From Pseudomonadota bacterium (GTDB taxonomy: Bacteria > Pseudomonadota > Gammaproteobacteria > Burkholderiales > Burkholderiaceae), in assembly GCA_963205525.1 (NCBI GenBank), contig CAUJJP010000217.1, positions 4,867 to 68,866 of the forward strand: DNA of 64,000 nucleotides, written 5' to 3'. The notes under the pieces are model-generated. The model saw only the letters and a program-made list of their open reading frames with translations. It made no database searches and was not told where the DNA came from. Below are positions 27,463 through 37,297 of the stretch, piece by piece; the first letter of the stretch is position 1; every line of letters begins with the position of its first letter. The position numbers and the translations under genes were made by a program.

Positions 27463-28713
27463 CTATGCGATCTGCGGCGCGCGCAGCCATTCGACCGCCC
27501 CGGCACCGGCCTGCCGGCCGCTGGCCATGCAGGCGCTCAGCAGGTAGCCGCCGGTGGGCGCTTCCCAGTCGAGCATTTCGCCGGCGCAGAAGACGCCGGG
27601 GCGCTGGCGCAGCATGAGGCGCTCGTCCAAGGCCGCAAAGCACACGCCACCGGCGCTGCTGATCGCCTCCGCCAAGGGGCGCGCGGCGGCCAGGGACAGC
27701 GGCAGCGCCTTCAGGGCAGCAGCCAGCCGCGCCGGATCGGCCATGCCGTCGGCACCCAGCACCTCGTGCAGCAGCGCCAGCTTCAGGCCAGCGATGCCGA
27801 GCCGGCTCTTCAGGTGGGTGGCCAGGCTGCGCGCGCCGCGCCCACGGTCGAGTTCGGCGCGCACCCGCGCCGGCTCGAAGTCGGGCAGCAGGTCCAGGGT
27901 CGGCGTCGCCACTCCGTCGCGTGCGATCGCGTCGCGCAGCGCGGCGCTGAAGGCGTAGACCAGGCTGCCCTCGATGCCGGTGTCGGTGAGCACGAACTCA
28001 CCCTGCTGGCGCCGGCCCTCGAAACACATCGCCACCGGCTTCACCGGCTGACCGGCGTGGCGCTGGCGCAGGTAGGCGCTCCACGGCTGGGCGAGGTCGA
28101 AGCCGCAGTTGCTCGGGCGCAGCGGCGCCAGCGCCACCCCTGCCGCCTGCAGCCAGGGCCACCAGGCACCGTCGCTGCCCAGCTGCGGCCAGCTCGCGCC
28201 GCCGAGCGCGAGCACGGTCGCCGCCGGCTGCAGCCGGTGCTCGCCCTGCGGCCCGGCCAGGCGCAGCGCGCCGTCATCGGTCCAGCCCAGCCAGCGCTGG
28301 CGCGCGTGCACGCGCACGCCGGTGGCGCGCAGGCGCTGCAGCCAGGCGCGCAGCAGGGGTGCGGCCTTCATCTCGGCCGGGAACACGCGCCCGCTGCTGC
28401 CGACGAAGGTGGCGATGCCCAGGCCCGCCGCCCAGTCGCGCAGCGCCTGCGGGCCGAAGGCGTCCAGCGCCGGCCGCAGCGCGTCGCTGGCGCTGCCGTA
28501 GCGGCTGAGGAAAAGCGGCAGCGGCTCGCTGTGGGTGAGGTTCAGCCCGCCGCGGCCGGCGAGCAGGAACTTGCGCCCCACCGAGGGCATGGCGTCGAAC
28601 AGATCGACCGTCAGGCCGGCGGCGGCGACCACCTCGGCCGCCATCAGGCCGGCCGGGCCGCCACCGATCACGGCCACGGCGGGCTGGGCGATGGCGGTCG
28701 GGGCGGAGTTCAC
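27463..28713 (-). CDS. HI0933/BaiN-like flavoprotein (TIGR03862 type)
   Basis: This 416-residue FAD protein belongs to the HI0933 family. The N-terminal dinucleotide site is VIGGGPAGLMAAEVVAAAGL, followed by GRKFLLAGRGGLNLTHSEP, which is diagnostic of the family. The C-terminus (TGGYLLSACMASGRQAGAGAVEWL) completes the FAD site. Family members are described as aminoacetone oxidase-like or as bile-acid reductase BaiN; neither role can be assigned here. It lies upstream of the TusA-like gene on the same strand, separated by 279 bases, and is divergent from ccmA with 87 bases between them. Confidence 0.88.
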   Translation of the reverse strand: MNSAPTAIAQPAVAVIGGGPAGLMAAEVVAAAGLTVDLFDAMPSVGRKFLLAGRGGLNLTHSEPLPLFLSRYGSASDALRPALDAFGPQALRDWAAGLGIATFVGSSGRVFPAEMKAAPLLRAWLQRLRATGVRVHARQRWLGWTDDGALRLAGPQGEHRLQPAATVLALGGASWPQLGSDGAWWPWLQAAGVALAPLRPSNCGFDLAQPWSAYLRQRHAGQPVKPVAMCFEGRRQQGEFVLTDTGIEGSLVYAFSAALRDAIARDGVATPTLDLLPDFEPARVRAELDRGRGARSLATHLKSRLGIAGLKLALLHEVLGADGMADPARLAAALKALPLSLAAARPLAEAISSAGGVCFAALDERLMLRQRPGVFCAGEMLDWEAPTGGYLLSACMASGRQAGAGAVEWLRAPQIA

Positions 28714-28800
28714 GCGCGGGTTGTACCCCAGCGCAAAGGGGCGGCAGGACGCCGCCTGCGCGTGCCGGACCGCGGGGTGGCCCGGTGTAGAGTCGCCGCC

Positions 28801-29421
28801 GTGCTGGAAGTCCAGGATCTAGAGGCCCGCCGCGGCCGCCGCGTGCTGTTCTCCGGGCTGGGCTGGCAGGCCGGGCCGGGCCGCTTGCTGCGCGTGGCGG
28901 GGCCCAACGGAGCCGGCAAGACGACGCTGCTGCGCATCCTGGTCGGACTCACGACGCCGAGCGCGGGCCAGGTGCGCTGGCGCGGTCAGCCGCTGGCGGC
29001 GGCGCGCGAGCCGTTCCACCGCGAGCTGGTCTGGGTCGGCCACGCGGCGGCACTGAAGGACGACCTGAGCGCGGCGGAGAACCTGCGCGCGATCGCCGTC
29101 CTCGGCGGCGACGACCCCTCCCCTGCCGAGGCCGGCGCGGCGCTCGCCGAAGCTGGCCTCGCCGGGCGCGAGCGGCTGCCGGCGCGCGTGCTCTCGGCCG
29201 GCCAGCGCCGGCGCGTGGTGCTGGCGCGGCTGGCGCTGCCGGCGCGGCGCGCGCTGTGGGTGCTCGACGAGCCCTTCAATGCGCTGGACGGCGCGGCCAC
29301 CGACTGGCTGGCGCAGCGCGTGCGCACCCAGCTCGCCGCCGGCGGCACCGTGGTGCTGACCAGCCACCAGCCGATCCCGCTCGACGGCCTGGCCGACCCG
29401 CTGACGGTGCAGCTCGGATGA
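28801..29421 (+). CDS. ccmA: Cytochrome c biogenesis ATP-binding protein CcmA
   Basis: This 206-residue ATPase drives release of holo-CcmE from the CcmBC complex during System I cytochrome c maturation. Walker A is GPNGAGKTTLLRIL at about residues 31-44. The ABC signature is LSAGQRRRVVLARL and Walker B is LWVLDEPFNALD. The frame is open far upstream, but homology begins at the GTG at 28801 (V-L-E-V-Q-D-L). A TAGAGT box ends 6 bases before it, so the mRNA may be leaderless. It is the first gene of a complete ccmABCDEFGHI operon. Confidence 0.93.
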   Translation: MLEVQDLEARRGRRVLFSGLGWQAGPGRLLRVAGPNGAGKTTLLRILVGLTTPSAGQVRWRGQPLAAAREPFHRELVWVGHAAALKDDLSAAENLRAIAVLGGDDPSPAEAGAALAEAGLAGRERLPARVLSAGQRRRVVLARLALPARRALWVLDEPFNALDGAATDWLAQRVRTQLAAGGTVVLTSHQPIPLDGLADPLTVQLG

Positions 29422-29443
29422 AGCGCGCCGGCAAGGCACTCGC

Positions 29444-30127
29444 ATGAACGCGGCCGGCACCGGGTCGACCCTGGCGGCGCTGTTCCTGCGCGACCTGCGG
29501 CTGGCGCAGCGGCGCAAGTCCGACGTGCTGGGCGCGGCGGTGTTCTTCGTCATCGTCGCCAGCCTGTTCCCGCTCGCGATCGGCCCCGAGCCGCAGCTGC
29601 TGCAGCGCATGGGGCCGGGGGTGGTCTGGGTGGCGGCGCTGCTGGCGGCGATGCTCGGGATGCCGCGCATGTTCGCCGACGATGCCGGCGACGGCACGCT
29701 GGAGCAGCTGCTGCTGTCGGCCACCCCGCTGGCCTTGCTGGTGCTGGCCAAGGTGGCGGCGCACTGGCTGCTCTCGGGGCTGCTGCTGGTGCTGGTGTCG
29801 CCGCTTCTGGCGCTGCAGTACGGGCTGCCGGGCGAGCAGATCGGGGTCCTGATGCTGTCGCTGCTGATCGGCAGCCCGGTGCTGAGCCTGATCGGCGCCA
29901 TCGGCAGCGCGCTCACGGTGGGCGTACGCGGGGCGGCGGTGCTGCTCGCCCTGCTGGTGCTGCCGCTGACCACCCCGGTGCTGATTTTCGGCGCCGGCGC
30001 GGTGGAAGCGGCAGGCAGCGGGGTCGGTCCGCACGCCCACCTGTCGCTGCTGGGAGCGATGCTGGCGGCAGCCAGCTTCGGCGCACCGCTGGCGGCGGCG
30101 GCGGCCCTGCGCATCAGCCTGGACTGA
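29444..30127 (+). CDS. ccmB: Heme exporter protein CcmB
   Basis: This 227-residue inner-membrane protein with six hydrophobic segments is the CcmB subunit that works with CcmA and CcmC. The start (LAALFLRDLRLAQRRKSDVLGAAVFF) and the segment RMFADDAGDGTLEQLLLSATPL are typical of CcmB. It lies 22 bases after ccmA. The gap to ccmC is longer (53 bases) than elsewhere in the operon and holds an inverted repeat and a possible promoter. Confidence 0.93.
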   Translation: MNAAGTGSTLAALFLRDLRLAQRRKSDVLGAAVFFVIVASLFPLAIGPEPQLLQRMGPGVVWVAALLAAMLGMPRMFADDAGDGTLEQLLLSATPLALLVLAKVAAHWLLSGLLLVLVSPLLALQYGLPGEQIGVLMLSLLIGSPVLSLIGAIGSALTVGVRGAAVLLALLVLPLTTPVLIFGAGAVEAAGSGVGPHAHLSLLGAMLAAASFGAPLAAAAALRISLD

Positions 30128-30144
30128 GTAGCCCGGATCAAGAG

Positions 30145-30168
30145 CCCGAAAACCGGTTCGGGCACAAT
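30145..30168 (+). promoter_or_regulatory. Inverted repeat and possible -10 box ahead of ccmC
   Basis: CCCGAA and TTCGGG form a 6-bp stem around a six-base loop (30145-30162). They are followed at 30163-30168 by CACAAT, a weak -10-like element 12 bases before the ccmC ATG. This may be an internal promoter that lets ccmC-I be made apart from ccmAB. Confidence 0.3.
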
Positions 30169-30180
30169 TCCGGACCGGCC

Positions 30181-30933
30181 ATGGCACGCATCAACTGGTT
30201 TTATTTCGCTGCGCCGCAGCGCTTCCATGCCCTGGCGGGAAAGCTCCTGCCGTGGTGTGCCGCCGCCGCCGTGCTGCTCGCCGCCTACGGGCTGTGGCTG
30301 GGGCTGCTGGTGGCGCCCACCGACTTCCAGCAGGGCCAGAGCTACCGCATCATCTTCATCCACGTTCCGGCGTCCTGGATGGCGATGGTGCTGTACCTGG
30401 CGATGGCCTTCTGGGCCGCCATCGGCCTGGTCTTCAACGCCCGGCTGGCGGCCATGCTGGCGCAGGCGATCGCCCCCACCGGCGCCCTCATGGCCTTCCT
30501 GTCGCTGTGGACCGGCGCCCTGTGGGGCAAGCCGACCTGGGGCACCTGGTGGGTCTGGGACGCGCGCCTGACCTCGACCCTGATCCTGCTGTTCATGTAC
30601 ATCGGCTTTATGGCGCTGCGCAGCGCGATCGACGACGAGCGCCGCGCCGACCGCGCATCGGCCCTGCTGGCGATGGTGGGCGTGGTCAACGTGCCCATCA
30701 TCTATTTCTCCGTGCGCTGGTGGAACACCCTGCACCAGGGCGCCTCGGTGCGCCCGCTCAAGGGCTCGACGATGGCCGACGTGATGCTGGAGGCCATGCT
30801 GGTGATGGCGCTGGCGTTCTGGGCCTATGCGTTCGCGGTGGTCTTTGCCCGCGTGCGCACCATCATCCTGGAGCGCGAGCGCGGCGCGGCCTGGACGCGC
30901 AGCCATCTGCCGCGGCGCGAGGCGCTGGCCTGA
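30181..30933 (+). CDS. ccmC: Heme transporter/handling protein CcmC
   Basis: This 250-residue six-segment membrane protein places heme on the conserved His of CcmE. The tryptophan-rich WWD motif of the heme-handling family is present as [12 protein letters not shown] near residue 120. Conserved histidines flank it (IFIHVPASW and WWNTLHQG). The stop overlaps the ccmD ATG as TGATG. Confidence 0.95.
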   Translation: MARINWFYFAAPQRFHALAGKLLPWCAAAAVLLAAYGLWLGLLVAPTDFQQGQSYRIIFIHVPASWMAMVLYLAMAFWAAIGLVFNARLAAMLAQAIAPTGALMAFLSLWTGALWGKPTWGTWWVWDARLTSTLILLFMYIGFMALRSAIDDERRADRASALLAMVGVVNVPIIYFSVRWWNTLHQGASVRPLKGSTMADVMLEAMLVMALAFWAYAFAVVFARVRTIILERERGAAWTRSHLPRREALA

Positions 30934-31085
30934 TGTACTGGAAGAGTCTGGACGACTTTTTGGCCATGGGCGGCTACGGCGCCTATGTCTGGGGCGCCTT
31001 CGGCATGGCGGCGCTGCTGCTGGCGGCGGAACTCTTTGCGCTGCGCCTGCGTCGCAAGGCGCTGGCCGACGAGATCGACGAATGA
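30933..31085 (+). CDS. ccmD: Heme exporter protein CcmD
   Basis: This protein of 50 residues has one membrane segment ([20 protein letters not shown]) followed by a positively charged stretch ([11 protein letters not shown]), as expected for CcmD, which helps release holo-CcmE from CcmABC. It overlaps ccmC by one base at the start and ccmE by four (ATGA) at the end. Confidence 0.9.
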   Translation: MYWKSLDDFLAMGGYGAYVWGAFGMAALLLAAELFALRLRRKALADEIDE

Positions 31086-31552
31086 AACCCCGCCACAAAC
31101 GCGCGCTGGCCGTGGTCGCCGGCATCGCCACCCTGGGGGTGGCCACCGTCTTGGTGCTGAACGCCTTTCAGAGCAACCTGGTGTTCTTCTTCAGCCCCAG
31201 CCAGGTGGCGGCCGACGAGGCGCCCCGGGACCGCGCGTTTCGCATCGGCGGCATGGTCGAGGCCGGCAGCCTGCAGCGCGAGGCCAACGGGCTGACGGTG
31301 CGCTTCACCGTCACCGACACCGCCAAGACGGTGCCGGTGCGCTACACCGGCATGCTGCCCGACCTGTTCCAGGAGGGCAAAGGCGTGGTCGCGCAGGGCC
31401 GGCTGGGGCCGGACGGCGTGTTCGTCGCCGAGCAGGTGCTGGCCAAGCACGACGAGAACTACATGCCACCGGAGGCCGGCGAGGCGCTGGCCAAGGCCAA
31501 GCAGGGCCAGATGCCCTCCTTGCAACAGCAGATCGACAAGGCACGGCCATGA
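31082..31552 (+). CDS. ccmE: Heme chaperone CcmE
   Basis: This 156-residue periplasmic protein is anchored by one N-terminal segment ([20 protein letters not shown]). It is an OB-fold heme chaperone. The heme-binding His is in [11 protein letters not shown] near residue 125, the HxxxY form typical of proteobacteria. The start at 31082 overlaps the ccmD stop, and the stop overlaps the ccmF start (ATGA). Confidence 0.96.
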   Translation: MKPRHKRALAVVAGIATLGVATVLVLNAFQSNLVFFFSPSQVAADEAPRDRAFRIGGMVEAGSLQREANGLTVRFTVTDTAKTVPVRYTGMLPDLFQEGKGVVAQGRLGPDGVFVAEQVLAKHDENYMPPEAGEALAKAKQGQMPSLQQQIDKARP

Positions 31553-33528
31553 TTCCCGAGCTCGGCCACTTCGCCCTCATCCTGGCGCTGGCGGTGGTGC
31601 TGCTGGCGCAGACCGCACTGCCGCTGGTAGGCAGCTTCCGCGGCCACGCGGGCTGGATGGCGCTCGCCCGACCGGCCGCCTGGGCCCAGCTGCTGCTGCT
31701 GCTGCTGGCCTACGGCTGCCTGATCACCGCCTTCCTGCAAAGCGACTTCTCGGTCCTGCTGGCGGCCGAGAACTCCAACTCGGCGCTGCCGGCCTACTAC
31801 AAGTTCACCGCCGTGTGGGGCAACCACGAGGGCTCCATCCTCATGTGGGCGCTCATCCTGGCGGGCTGGACGGTGGCGGTGGCGAGCTTCTCGCGCCAGC
31901 TGCCGGCGCAGATGGTGGCGCGCGTGATCGCCATCATGGGCCTCATCAGCTGCGGCTTCCTGCTCTTCACGCTGTTCACCTCCAACCCCTTCGAGCGCCT
32001 GCTGCCGGCGGCCGCCGACGGCCGCGACCTCAACCCCATGCTGCAGGACCCGGGGATGATCTTCCACCCGCCGCTGCTGTACATGGGCTATGTCGGGTTC
32101 TCGGTGGCGTTCGCGTTCGCCGTCACGGCGCTCATCTCGGGCCGGCTGGACAGCACCTGGGCGCGCTGGTCGCGCCCCTGGACCACGGCCGCCTGGCTGT
32201 TCCTGACCCTGGGCATCGCGGTCGGCAGCGCCTGGGCCTACTACGAGCTGGGCTGGGGCGGCTGGTGGTTCTGGGACCCGGTGGAGAACGCCTCCTTCAT
32301 GCCCTGGCTGGCGGGCACGGCGCTCATCCACTCGCTGGCGGTGACGGAGAAGCGCGGCGGCTTCAGGATGTGGACCGTGCTGCTGGCGATCCTGGCCTTC
32401 AGCCTGAGCCTGATGGGCACCTTCCTGGTGCGCTCGGGCGTGCTGTCCTCGGTCCACGCCTTCGCCACCGACCCCGCGCGCGGCGTCTTCATCCTCTCCT
32501 TCCTGGCCCTGGTGGTGGGCGGCTCGCTGGCCTTGTTCGCCTGGCGCGGCCCCAAGGTGGGGGTGGGCGGCAGCTTCGAGCCGCTGTCGCGCGAAGGCAT
32601 GCTGCTGGCGAACAACCTGCTGCTGCTGGTGGCCACCGCCGCCGTCCTGCTCGGCACCCTGTACCCGCTGGCGATCGACGCCCTGGGGCTGGGCAAGATC
32701 TCGGTCGGCCCTTCCTACTTCGACGCCGTCTTCGTGCCGCTGATGGTGCCGGCGCTGTTCCTGCTCGGCGTGGGCCCGGTGGCGCGCTGGAAGAAGGCCT
32801 CGCTGCCCGAGCTGGCGCTGCAGCTGCGCTGGGCGGCGGCGGCGAGCTTCGTCGCCGCCCTCGTCGCGCCATGGCTGCTGGGCAGCTTCAAGCCGCTGGT
32901 GGGCTTCATGCTGTTCCTCGCCTTCTGGATCCTCACCACCACCGCCCACACCCTGTGGCAGCGCGTGCAAGGCCAGCCGCTGGCGCTGTGGGGCCGGCGT
33001 CTGGCCGGCCAGACCGGCAGCTGGTGGGGCATGCTGCTGGCACACGCCGGGGTGGGCGTGTTCATCATCGGCGTCACCCTGGTCGGCGGCTACCAGACCG
33101 AGCAGGACCTGCGCATGGAGATCGGCAGCAGCGCCAGCGCCGGTGGCCACGACTTCAAGCTGGTCGGCCTGGACGAGGTGCGCGGCCCCAACTACAGCGC
33201 CGTGCGCGCCACCTTCGAGGTCAGCCGTGACGGCCGCTTCGTCGAGTTCCTCCATCCCGAGAAGCGCACCTATCTGGCGAGCCGGATGCCGATGACCGAG
33301 GTCGCGATCGACCGCGGCTTCCTGCGCGACCTCTACGTCTCGATGGGCGAGCCGCTGGACGGCGGCAGCGCCTGGAGCGTACGCCTGTACGTCAAGCCCT
33401 TCGTGAACTGGATCTGGGGTGGCTGCGTGCTGATGGCGCTGGGTGGCGTGCTGGCGGTGGCCGACCGACGCTACCGGCTGACGAGCCGGCGTGCGCTCGA
33501 GCTGCCGGCGGCGGCGCGCACGGCATGA
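31549..33528 (+). CDS. ccmF: Cytochrome c heme lyase subunit CcmF
   Basis: This 659-residue polytopic membrane protein with about 15 segments is the large subunit of the heme lyase. The WWD domain is [19 protein letters not shown] around residue 240. Conserved periplasmic histidines occur in [27 protein letters not shown] and [12 protein letters not shown]. The start was set at 31549 from the ATGA overlap with ccmE. It is coupled to ccmG by a further four-base overlap. Confidence 0.96.
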   Translation: MIPELGHFALILALAVVLLAQTALPLVGSFRGHAGWMALARPAAWAQLLLLLLAYGCLITAFLQSDFSVLLAAENSNSALPAYYKFTAVWGNHEGSILMWALILAGWTVAVASFSRQLPAQMVARVIAIMGLISCGFLLFTLFTSNPFERLLPAAADGRDLNPMLQDPGMIFHPPLLYMGYVGFSVAFAFAVTALISGRLDSTWARWSRPWTTAAWLFLTLGIAVGSAWAYYELGWGGWWFWDPVENASFMPWLAGTALIHSLAVTEKRGGFRMWTVLLAILAFSLSLMGTFLVRSGVLSSVHAFATDPARGVFILSFLALVVGGSLALFAWRGPKVGVGGSFEPLSREGMLLANNLLLLVATAAVLLGTLYPLAIDALGLGKISVGPSYFDAVFVPLMVPALFLLGVGPVARWKKASLPELALQLRWAAAASFVAALVAPWLLGSFKPLVGFMLFLAFWILTTTAHTLWQRVQGQPLALWGRRLAGQTGSWWGMLLAHAGVGVFIIGVTLVGGYQTEQDLRMEIGSSASAGGHDFKLVGLDEVRGPNYSAVRATFEVSRDGRFVEFLHPEKRTYLASRMPMTEVAIDRGFLRDLYVSMGEPLDGGSAWSVRLYVKPFVNWIWGGCVLMALGGVLAVADRRYRLTSRRALELPAAARTA

Positions 33529-34049
33529 AGCGCTACCTCGTCCCGCTGGCGATCTTCGTCGTCCTCGCGCTCGTGCTCGGCGTCGGGCTCAAGCTCAACC
33601 CGCGCGAGGTGCCCTCGCCGCTGATCGACCAGCCGGCACCGGCGTTCAGCCTGCCGCAGCTCGCCGACCCCGGCCAGCGCTTCAGCGCGCAGCAGATGAA
33701 GGGCCAGGTCTGGGTGCTCAACGTCTGGGCCTCCTGGTGCGTGCCCTGCCTGGCCGAACACCCCTACGTCTCGCAGCTCGCCCGCATGCCCGGGGTCACG
33801 GTGGTCGGCCTGAACTACAAGGACAAGCCACAGGACGCCCAGCGCTGGCTGGCACGCCACGGCAACCCCTACCGCCTCATTGCCGCCGACACCGACGGCC
33901 GGGTCGGCATCGACTACGGCGTCTACGGCGTCCCGGAGACCTTCCTCATCGACCGCGACGGCGTGATCCGCCACAAGCACATCGGGCCGATCACGCCCGA
34001 GGCGCTGCGCGACGAGATCCTGCCGCGGCTGAAGGCGATCGATGGCTAG
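33525..34049 (+). CDS. ccmG: Thiol:disulfide interchange protein CcmG/DsbE
   Basis: This 174-residue thioredoxin-fold protein is anchored in the inner membrane by residues 4-24. It reduces the haem-binding CxxCH cysteines of apocytochrome c, or CcmH. The active site is WASWCVPCLAEHP near residue 72. YGVYGVPETFLIDRDG is the usual cis-Pro region of this family. It ends with TAG and overlaps ccmH by eight bases. Confidence 0.95.
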   Translation: MKRYLVPLAIFVVLALVLGVGLKLNPREVPSPLIDQPAPAFSLPQLADPGQRFSAQQMKGQVWVLNVWASWCVPCLAEHPYVSQLARMPGVTVVGLNYKDKPQDAQRWLARHGNPYRLIAADTDGRVGIDYGVYGVPETFLIDRDGVIRHKHIGPITPEALRDEILPRLKAIDG

Positions 34050-34527
34050 GACTCTGATGCTGATGCTGGCGGCCTTGCTGCTGGGCCAGGGCGCGGTGGC
34101 ACAGACCGCGCGCCCGCTGGCCGCCGACCCGGCGCTCGAATCGCGGGTGTTCGAGATCGCGCACGAACTGCGCTGCCTGGTGTGCCAGAACGAGACCATC
34201 GCGGCGTCCAACGCCGACCTCGCGGTGGACCTGCGCCAGCAGATCCGCGAGCAGCTCCAGGCCGGTCGCAGCGCCGACGAGATCCGCGCCTACATGGTCC
34301 AGCGCTACGGCGACTTCGTGCTTTACAAGCCGCCGTTCAAGCCGCTCACCTGGCTGCTGTGGCTGGGCCCCTTCCTGCTGCTGCCGCTCACGGCCTGGGT
34401 CATGCTGCGCAGCCTGCGCCAGCGCCGCAGCGCGCTGGCCGCCGCGGCCGCGCCGCTGAGCGCCGACGAGGCCAAGCGCGCGCAGGAGATGCTGGCCGGC
34501 GTCGACCGATCCGAGACCCCCCGATGA
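34042..34527 (+). CDS. ccmH: Cytochrome c maturation protein CcmH
   Basis: This 161-residue periplasmic thiol oxidoreductase has a signal peptide (residues 1-20), the active site ELRCLVCQNETIAASNAD near residue 47, and one C-terminal membrane segment (LLWLGPFLLLPLTAWVML). It is the short, CcmL-type CcmH without TPRs; the TPR part is a separate gene (ccmI) downstream, coupled by ATGA. Confidence 0.95.
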   Translation: MARTLMLMLAALLLGQGAVAQTARPLAADPALESRVFEIAHELRCLVCQNETIAASNADLAVDLRQQIREQLQAGRSADEIRAYMVQRYGDFVLYKPPFKPLTWLLWLGPFLLLPLTAWVMLRSLRQRRSALAAAAAPLSADEAKRAQEMLAGVDRSETPR

Positions 34528-35780
34528 TGCTGTTCTGGACCCTGGCCACCGCGATGGTGGTGGCGGTGCTCGTGCTGCTGCTGCGCCCGCTGCTGCGCAC
34601 CGGCACCGCAGCCGCCGCAGGTGCCGCCACCGATGCCGACGAAGCCACGCACAGCAACCTGCGCGTGCTGCGCGACGCGCTGGCCGAGCTGGACGCCGAA
34701 CTCGACAGCGGGGCCCTCGACGCCGAACGGCATGCGCAGGCCCGCAGCGAACTGCAGCGCCGGGTGCTGGAGGAATCGCAGCCTGCAGCCACTGGCGCGC
34801 ACAGGACGGGCGGCGCACGCGCCAGCGCCTTCGCCCTCGCGCTGCTGCTGCCGGCGCTGGCGGTGCTGCTGTACGCCCAGCTCGGCGAGCGGCGCGCGCT
34901 GGACCCCGCGGCCCTGCGTCCGGCGCCGGCCGCCTCGCCCGACATCGAGGCCCTGGTGCAGCGCCTGGCCGAGCGCATGCAGGCGCAGCCCGAAGACCCG
35001 CAGGGCTGGCGGCTCCTGGGCCGCGCCTACGCCGGCCTGCAGCGCTACGAGCTGGCGCGCGACGCCTACCGCGAGGCGGTGCAGCGCAGCGCACCGGACC
35101 CCGACCTGCTGGCCGACTACGCCGACGCCCTCGCCAGCACCCTGGACGGCAAGCTGGAGGGCGAGCCCGAGCGGCTGGCGCTGCAGGCGCTGGGCTTGAA
35201 CCCCGACCAGCCCAAGGCGCTGGCGCTGGCGGGCTCGGCCGCCTTCGAGCGCGGCGACGCCCGGGCCGCGCTCACGCACTGGACACGCGCGCGCCGCCTG
35301 GCGCCGGACGGCAGCCCCTTCGCCCAGGGGCTGGACGCCGGCATCCGCGAGGCCAGCGTGCTCGCCGGGCTGGCGCCGCCGGCAGCAGCGCAGCCAGCGG
35401 CCCAGGCTGCCGCACATTCCGCCTCCGCCGCAGCACCCGGCGCGGGTCTGCAGGTGAAGGTGCAGCTCGCACCGGCGCTGGCCGCGCGCCTGCAGCCGGG
35501 CGACACCTTGTTCGTCTTCGCACGCGCCGCCGAAGGCTCGCGCATGCCGCTGGCGGTCGCCCGCCTGCCGGCTGGCGCGGGTCCGCTGCAGGTGCGGCTG
35601 GACGACGGCTCGGCGATGTCGCCCCAGACCCGGCTCTCCAGCCAGTCGCAGGTGGTCGTGGGCGCGCGCATCTCGCGCAGCGGTGACGCCACGCCGCAGC
35701 CGGGCGACCTGGAGGGCGAGTCGGCACCGGTCGCGGCATCGGGCCAGGTCGAACTGCTGATCGACCGCGTGCGCCCGTAG
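34524..35780 (+). CDS. ccmI: Cytochrome c-type biogenesis protein CcmI
   Basis: This 418-residue protein has two N-terminal membrane segments (residues 2-22 and about 93-113) separated by a coiled region (LRVLRDALAELDAELDSGAL). TPR repeats follow (GWRLLGRAYAGLQRYELARDAY and onward), and a C-terminal beta-rich domain (LQVKVQLAPALAARLQPGDTLFVFARA) may recognise the apocytochrome c end. CcmI delivers apocytochrome to the heme lyase. This is the last gene of the ccm operon and ends with TAG. About 200 bases without a recognisable gene follow. Confidence 0.92.
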   Translation: MMLFWTLATAMVVAVLVLLLRPLLRTGTAAAAGAATDADEATHSNLRVLRDALAELDAELDSGALDAERHAQARSELQRRVLEESQPAATGAHRTGGARASAFALALLLPALAVLLYAQLGERRALDPAALRPAPAASPDIEALVQRLAERMQAQPEDPQGWRLLGRAYAGLQRYELARDAYREAVQRSAPDPDLLADYADALASTLDGKLEGEPERLALQALGLNPDQPKALALAGSAAFERGDARAALTHWTRARRLAPDGSPFAQGLDAGIREASVLAGLAPPAAAQPAAQAAAHSASAAAPGAGLQVKVQLAPALAARLQPGDTLFVFARAAEGSRMPLAVARLPAGAGPLQVRLDDGSAMSPQTRLSSQSQVVVGARISRSGDATPQPGDLEGESAPVAASGQVELLIDRVRP

Positions 35781-35983
35781 TGGGCCGCGTCGGGCAGCGC
35801 AGGCCGCGCGCGCACGGGAATCCTCCGCCGCCCATGCCGAGCGCGGCCTAGGCTGGCATCATCCGCTGCATCGGGCCAGGGCCGCACCACGCGCGCCGGG
35901 TCTGCATCGTTGGCGCTGCGTGCCCTTTCCGCTGCAGCGCCGGATCGCGGCACGCGGTGCTGCAGCGCTGACGGGGAGTGCCG

Positions 35984-36760
35984 ATGAGCAGCTTGAAAGC
36001 CATCTTCTGGGACATCGACGGCACCCTGGCCGAGACCGACCGCGACGGCCACCGTGTCGCTTTCAACCAGGCCTTCGAATCGCTGGGCCTGCCCTGGCGC
36101 TGGGACGAGGCCTATTTCGGCGAATTGCTGAACATCACCGGCGGCCGCGAGCGCCTGCGCGCCGACATGGCGCAGCGCGCGGACGCCCCCGCCACCGCCA
36201 CCGAGCGCGACGCCCTGGTCGAGGAACTGCACCGGCGCAAGACCGCGCGCTACGCGGCCCTGGTGCGCGAAACCGCGCTGCCCCTGCGCCCGGGCGTGCG
36301 CGAGTTGATCGACGAGGCGCACGCCGCCGGCATCCGCCAGGCCATCACCTCCACCACCGGCCGCGCCAACGCCGCCGCCTTGCTGGAACTGCACTTCGGC
36401 GCCGCCTGGCACGAGCGCTTCCCGGTCTCGATCTGCGCCGAGGACGTGGTGCGCAAGAAGCCCGACCCCGAGGTCTTCTTGCGCGCGCTGCAGGCGCTGG
36501 ACCTGAGCCCGCTGGAGGCGATCGCGATCGAAGATTCGCCGGGTGGCGTGGCCGCCGCACGCGCTGCCGAACTGCCGGTGATCGTGCCGCGCAGTGCCTA
36601 CTTCGCGCACGCCACCCTGGAAGGCGCGGCCGCCATCGGCCCCGGGCTGCACACGCGCACCGGCTGGCGCCCCGCGCTGGCGGGCGCCGACGGCCGCGTC
36701 ACGCTGGACGACCTGATGGCCTGGCACAGCGAGCGCGACAGCGTTTCCCAGTTCGGCTAG
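35984..36760 (+). CDS. HAD-IA family phosphatase, CbbY-like
   Basis: This 258-residue HAD-superfamily hydrolase has motif I FWDIDGTLAETD (nucleophile Asp near residue 10), motif II ITSTTGRANA, Lys in VVRKKPDPEVFL, and motif IV AIEDSPGGVAAA. The cap region (ETDRDGHRVAFNQAFESLGLPWRWDE and LLNITGGRERL) resembles CbbY, which removes the Rubisco inhibitor xylulose 1,5-bisphosphate. Many organisms without Rubisco also have close relatives, and no cbb genes are in the window. The start at 35984 has GGGGAG six bases upstream. It ends with TAG. Confidence 0.88.
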   Translation: MSSLKAIFWDIDGTLAETDRDGHRVAFNQAFESLGLPWRWDEAYFGELLNITGGRERLRADMAQRADAPATATERDALVEELHRRKTARYAALVRETALPLRPGVRELIDEAHAAGIRQAITSTTGRANAAALLELHFGAAWHERFPVSICAEDVVRKKPDPEVFLRALQALDLSPLEAIAIEDSPGGVAAARAAELPVIVPRSAYFAHATLEGAAAIGPGLHTRTGWRPALAGADGRVTLDDLMAWHSERDSVSQFG

Positions 36761-36964
36761 CGGCGCCGAGAGCGCGCCCACGCGGCGCAGATCCGGCGCC
36801 GCTGCCCCGCATCGAGGCGCCACCGCGGCAGTCGCACGCAGGCCCGGGTTCGGCACCGGATCGTGGGGATGCGTGCTGTTGCGGAGGCGGGGCCCGTGGT
36901 TTCAGCGGACAATACGGGTTTTGCACCGGCCCGTGCGGCCGGTCCCCCGCCGTTTCCAACCGCC

Positions 36965-37213
36965 ATGGCCACCAAACGCGCTACGACCCCCGCCGATCCC
37001 TCCGCCCCCAAGCTCCGTCAGAGCCAGGCCGAATACACCGCCGCCAGGCCGAACGCCGAACCCGGCGTGAAGCCGATGATGTCCAGCTCCAAGATGTACG
37101 TGTGCATCAAGTGCCACGCCAACTTCAAGACCGGCGAAGGCAAGCCCGACCCGCGTCTGCGCGGACTGGGCCGGTGCAACAACTGCCTGGGCGTGGCCGC
37201 CGCCGCCAGCTGA
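36965..37213 (+). CDS. Small protein with two CxxC pairs (zinc-ribbon-like)
   Basis: This protein of 82 residues has a disordered, Lys/Pro-rich N-terminal half (MATKRATTPADPSAPKLRQS) and a compact C-terminal part with CIKCHANF and GRCNNC, about 25 residues apart. That arrangement suits one tetrahedral zinc site. The frame extends upstream to 36863, but the ATG at 36965 gives a lysine-rich start more typical of such proteins. Function unknown. It stands between the HAD phosphatase and DMT transporter genes. Confidence 0.6.
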   Translation: MATKRATTPADPSAPKLRQSQAEYTAARPNAEPGVKPMMSSSKMYVCIKCHANFKTGEGKPDPRLRGLGRCNNCLGVAAAAS

Positions 37214-37297
37214 TGCCCGGCTGATGGCCTTTGTCGTCGCCCGCAGCGGGCCGCCTCCGAGGGCCGCTGCCACGGCCGCCATCGCGGGCGGCCGGGC

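Noticed and set aside
28801..35780. ccm operon as a novel system
   Set aside because: It is a complete and ordinary System I cytochrome c maturation operon in the usual order.
35781..35983. RNA gene in the ccmI-HAD gap
   Set aside because: No tRNA-like cloverleaf, T-loop sequence or terminator was seen. The stretch appears to be plain spacer.
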